From RPQJ01 sp963698735 (lineage in GTDB: Bacteria; Pseudomonadota; Gammaproteobacteria; Steroidobacterales; Steroidobacteraceae), in contig CAVOSA010000022.1 in NCBI GenBank assembly GCA_963698735.1, positions 62,001 through 126,000 on the forward strand: a stretch of DNA of 64,000 nt, given 5' to 3'. The stretch's first letter is position 1; every line of letters begins with the position of its first letter. Below the pieces are notes generated by a model, which was not told the DNA's origin, made no database searches, and saw nothing but the letters and a program-made list of their open reading frames with translations. Position numbers and translations under genes: made by a program. Of this stretch, positions 61,418-64,000 are shown piece after piece.

Positions 61418-62394
61418 AAGCGCTCGTGTGCCATTCCCTGACCGGTATCGAGGGCCTGAAACTCGAGCTCGACTGGCCGGAGCCCACGCTGACGCCTGGA
61501 TCGGTGCTGGTGGACGTCAAGGCGACCGCGCTCAACTTCCCCGACGTGCTGATGTTGCGCGGCCTGTACCAGGAGCGGCCGCCCATGCCGTTCGTTCCCG
61601 GTCTCGAGCTGGCGGGTGTCGTGGCAGCGGTGGGCGAAGGCGTTACGCGTTACAAGGTCGGTGACCGGGTCGTGGCGTACGCGGGCGGCGGTGCGGCCGC
61701 GGAGCGGGCGGTCGTCAAGCAGGAACGCCTGCTCCCGATGCCGGGCACGCTGGATTTCGAGCACGCGAGCGGCGTGTGCCTCACGTACTTCACGAGCTAT
61801 CACGCGTTGCGACAGCGTGCGCAGTTGGCGGCCGGCGAGACGATGCTCGTGCTGGGTGCGGCAAGCGGCGTGGGGACGACGGCCATCGAACTGGGCAAGC
61901 TCATGGGCGCCCGGGTGATCGCTGCCGCGAGCACCGACGCCAAGCTCGAGGTGGCGCGCGGGATCGGCGCCGACCACCTGATCAACTACTCGACGCAGGA
62001 CTTGCGCGAGCGGGTGAAGGAGATCACGGGCGGGAAAGGCGTGGACGTCGTCTACGACGCGGTGGGTGGACCCTATGCTGAACCCGCGGTGCGCAGCCTC
62101 GCGTGGAAGGGTCGCTACCTCGTCGTCGGTTTCGCGGCCGGCGACATCCCGAAAATCCCGATGAACCTGCTGCTGTTGAAAGGCGCAGCGCTGGTCGGCG
62201 TGTTCTTCGGCAGTTTCGCCCAGCGCGAGCCGCAGGTGCAGTTGCAGAACGTGCGCGAGTTGTGGCAGATGTTCGAGGCCGGCAAGCTCAAGCCCGTGGT
62301 CGGCGAAGTCCACCCACTCGCGGAGTATGCGCAGGCGTTCGCGTCGCTCGAGGAGCGGCGGGCGGTGGGGAAGGTCGTGCTGCGCACGACGTGA
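61414..62394 (+). CDS. NADPH:quinone oxidoreductase-like zinc-free MDR enzyme
   Basis: 326 residues of the medium-chain dehydrogenase/reductase family, quinone-oxidoreductase branch. N-terminal ALNFPDVLMLRGLYQERPPMPFVPGLELAGVV, the VGDRVVAY segment, the nucleotide motif MLVLGAASGVGTTAIELGKLMGARVIAAAS (about residues 145-174), and GKGVDVVYDAVGG. No zinc-binding Cys cluster is present. It probably reduces quinones or enoyl-type substrates using NADPH. The ATG at 61414 overlaps the SulP stop (ATGA). It is the last gene of the operon. Confidence 0.93.
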   Translation: MKALVCHSLTGIEGLKLELDWPEPTLTPGSVLVDVKATALNFPDVLMLRGLYQERPPMPFVPGLELAGVVAAVGEGVTRYKVGDRVVAYAGGGAAAERAVVKQERLLPMPGTLDFEHASGVCLTYFTSYHALRQRAQLAAGETMLVLGAASGVGTTAIELGKLMGARVIAAASTDAKLEVARGIGADHLINYSTQDLRERVKEITGGKGVDVVYDAVGGPYAEPAVRSLAWKGRYLVVGFAAGDIPKIPMNLLLLKGAALVGVFFGSFAQREPQVQLQNVRELWQMFEAGKLKPVVGEVHPLAEYAQAFASLEERRAVGKVVLRTT

Positions 62395-62418
62395 GCGGAG
62401 CGTGCCCCGACCCCTGCC

Positions 62419-64000
62419 TCAGGCTTCTCCAATCTCCTCCAGCTCTGCATGCACCTGCAGCCAGCGTTCCTCGGCAGCGCCGATCTGGGCAATGAGTTCG
62501 GCGCAGCGGCGGCTGGCCGCCTGCACTTCAGCTGGAGGGTTCTTCGCGTAGTACTCGGGGTCGGCGAGCTTCGTCTCCAGTGCCTTGCGCTCCGCCTCGA
62601 GCGTCGACATCTTCGTCTCGAGCTGAGCCGATTCCTTCACCAGCGGCCGGCGGCGGGCAAGTTTCTGCTGGCGCTCGGCCGCAGCGTTCTCACGCTGGTT
62701 CCTCCGGCTTTCCTTCTGCGCGGCCGCATCGAGCGGGGCTCCGTCCTGAAGCGCCGCCTCGCGGCGAGCCGTCAACCACTCCAGGTAGTCGTCCAGGTCG
62801 CCGTCGAAGGGCGTCGCCCGGCCATCCGCGACCAGCATGAAGCTGTCGCAGACCGTGCGCAGCAGCGCGCGGTCGTGCGACACGAGGACGAGGCTGCCTT
62901 CGTAGCCTGCGAGCGCGCGCATGAGCGCGTGGCGCATCTCGAGGTCCAGGTGGTTGGTCGGTTCGTCGAGCAGCAGCAGGTTCGGCCGTCGACGCACCAG
63001 CAGCGCGAGTGCCAGCCGCGATTTCTCGCCGCCGGAGAAAGGTTCGACCGGTGCATCGGCCATCTCGCCGCGGAAATCGAAGCCGCCCAGGTAGTTGCGC
63101 AGTTCCTGGTCCCTGGAGCGCGGATCCTGCCGGAGCAGGTGCCGCAAGGGTGATTCGTCACCCCGCAACTGTTCGACCTGGTGCTGCGCGAAGTAACCGA
63201 TCTCGAGTCCGTGCCCCTCCACGCGCCGTCCCTCGAGCAGCGGTTGTCCGCCGGCGAGCGTCCTGATCAGCGTCGACTTGCCCGCGCCATTCGGGCCGAG
63301 CAGCCCGAGGCGGGCACCGGGCCGCAGCGAGAGCTGCACATTCCGGATAACCGCGCGCTCGTCGTAGCCAAGCGTCGCGTCTTCCAGTGTCAGCAACGGG
63401 TCCGGCGCGCGCAGCGGCGCGGGGAACTCGAAATCGAACGGCGCGTCGACGTGCGCGGCGGCAATGTGCTCGAGCCGGTCGAGCGCCTTGAGCCGGCTCT
63501 GCGCCTGGCGTGCCTTGCTGGCCTTGGCGCGGAACCGCTCGACGAAGCTCGTCATGTGCGCAATCTCGCGCTGCTGCTTCTCGTACATCGCCTGCTGCAC
63601 GGCGAGACGCGCTGCGCGCTGCGTCTCGAATGCCGTGTAGTTGCCGGTGTAGAGCGTGAGGGTGCCGCGTTCGAGGTGAACCACGTGAGTGACGATGCCG
63701 TCCAGGAAATCGCGATCGTGCGAGACGAGCAGCAGGGTGCCGCGGAAGCCTGCGAGCCAGCGCTCCAGCCAGACCACGGCGTCCAGGTCGAGGTGGTTGG
63801 TCGGCTCGTCCAGCAGCAAGAGGTCGGCCCGGCTCACCAGCGCCTGCGCCAGGTTCAGACGCATGCGCCAGCCGCCGGAGAAGTCCGCGACGGGCCGCTC
63901 GAGGTCCTGGCTCGCAAAGCCAAGTCCCGCCAGCAACGCGGCTGCGCGCGCCCTTGCGCTGTAGCCTTCGATCGCCTCGAGACGGGCATGCAGTTCCGCC
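62419..64000 (-). CDS. ABC-F family ATPase (YheS/Uup-like), partial
   Basis: A soluble tandem-ATPase of the ABC-F family that works on ribosomes. The 3' part is present; the N-terminal start lies beyond the window edge, and the frame stays open to base 64000. Seen here: the end of the first nucleotide domain (VADFSGGWRMRLNLAQALV, LLLLDEPTNHLDLD), the inter-domain linker with ARLAVQQAMYEKQQREI, the second domain with Walker A GLLGPNGAGKSTL, signature EPFSGGEKSRLALALL and Walker B LLLLDEPTNHLDLE, and a charged C-terminal coiled coil (about the last 90 residues). No membrane segment. Confidence 0.95.
   Translation of the reverse strand, partial: AELHARLEAIEGYSARARAAALLAGLGFASQDLERPVADFSGGWRMRLNLAQALVSRADLLLLDEPTNHLDLDAVVWLERWLAGFRGTLLLVSHDRDFLDGIVTHVVHLERGTLTLYTGNYTAFETQRAARLAVQQAMYEKQQREIAHMTSFVERFRAKASKARQAQSRLKALDRLEHIAAAHVDAPFDFEFPAPLRAPDPLLTLEDATLGYDERAVIRNVQLSLRPGARLGLLGPNGAGKSTLIRTLAGGQPLLEGRRVEGHGLEIGYFAQHQVEQLRGDESPLRHLLRQDPRSRDQELRNYLGGFDFRGEMADAPVEPFSGGEKSRLALALLVRRRPNLLLLDEPTNHLDLEMRHALMRALAGYEGSLVLVSHDRALLRTVCDSFMLVADGRATPFDGDLDDYLEWLTARREAALQDGAPLDAAAQKESRRNQRENAAAERQQKLARRRPLVKESAQLETKMSTLEAERKALETKLADPEYYAKNPPAEVQAASRRCAELIAQIGAAEERWLQVHAELEEIGEA

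Overview
This 64 kb window is chromosomal DNA from a GC-rich proteobacterium. The gene set fits a gammaproteobacterium of the Nevskiales/Steroidobacterales/Xanthomonadales kind. Pointers are the order 4.5S RNA-dnaX-ybaB-recR, a DUF1302 outer-membrane protein, two wax ester synthase/DGAT-type acyltransferases, DUF349, DUF1249 and DUF3149 proteins, and the ppsA/ppsR pair. There is no rRNA or marker that would settle the taxonomy, so this placement is an inference. No prophage, transposase, CRISPR array, tRNA or integron was seen.

Layout. 0-13 kb: a frameshifted WS/DGAT gene, a DUF2784 membrane protein, a frameshifted DUF349 protein, a DUF1302 porin-like protein, a frameshifted nuclease lipoprotein, and ppc as the last gene of an operon with two unknown genes. 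13-19 kb: infA, an RRM RNA-binding protein with a long folded leader and a clear terminator, an ornithine cyclodeaminase-family enzyme, broken VWA and alkaline phosphatase genes, and hemG with a b-type-cytochrome-like membrane protein. 19-23 kb: a DUF3149 micro-protein, ahpC-ahpF with an OxyR-like site, an amidohydrolase and a CHRD protein. 23-28.5 kb: a leftward set lysR > M64 peptidase (broken) > DUF4010 > PrsW. 28.5-34 kb: lipid metabolism (SDR, acyl-CoA dehydrogenase, SDR, WS/DGAT, alpha/beta hydrolase). 34-38 kb: a secreted M3 peptidase, queF and an exported M20 hydrolase. 38-41 kb: ffs, dnaX, ybaB, recR and a Sel1-like protein. 41-46.7 kb: divergent ppsA/ppsR, DUF1249 and a coiled-coil protein. 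46.9-56.8 kb: an RND efflux operon (adaptor plus two permeases) whose promoter carries a perfect palindrome over the -35 box, and prc. 57-64 kb: a four-gene, ATGA-coupled operon (Gfo/Idh/MocA dehydrogenase, FMN alpha-hydroxy-acid oxidase, SulP permease, quinone oxidoreductase) and a partial ABC-F gene.

Functional themes are storage and turnover of acyl lipids, control of the PEP/pyruvate node (ppc, ppsA, ppsR), peroxide defence, multidrug efflux, envelope proteolysis (PrsW, M64, Prc, PepF-like) and core replication/repair/translation genes.

Six genes carry one net frameshift each while both halves still read as good protein. This suggests residual single-base assembly errors, or recent decay. 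Those genes are typed as pseudogenes with the full extent given.
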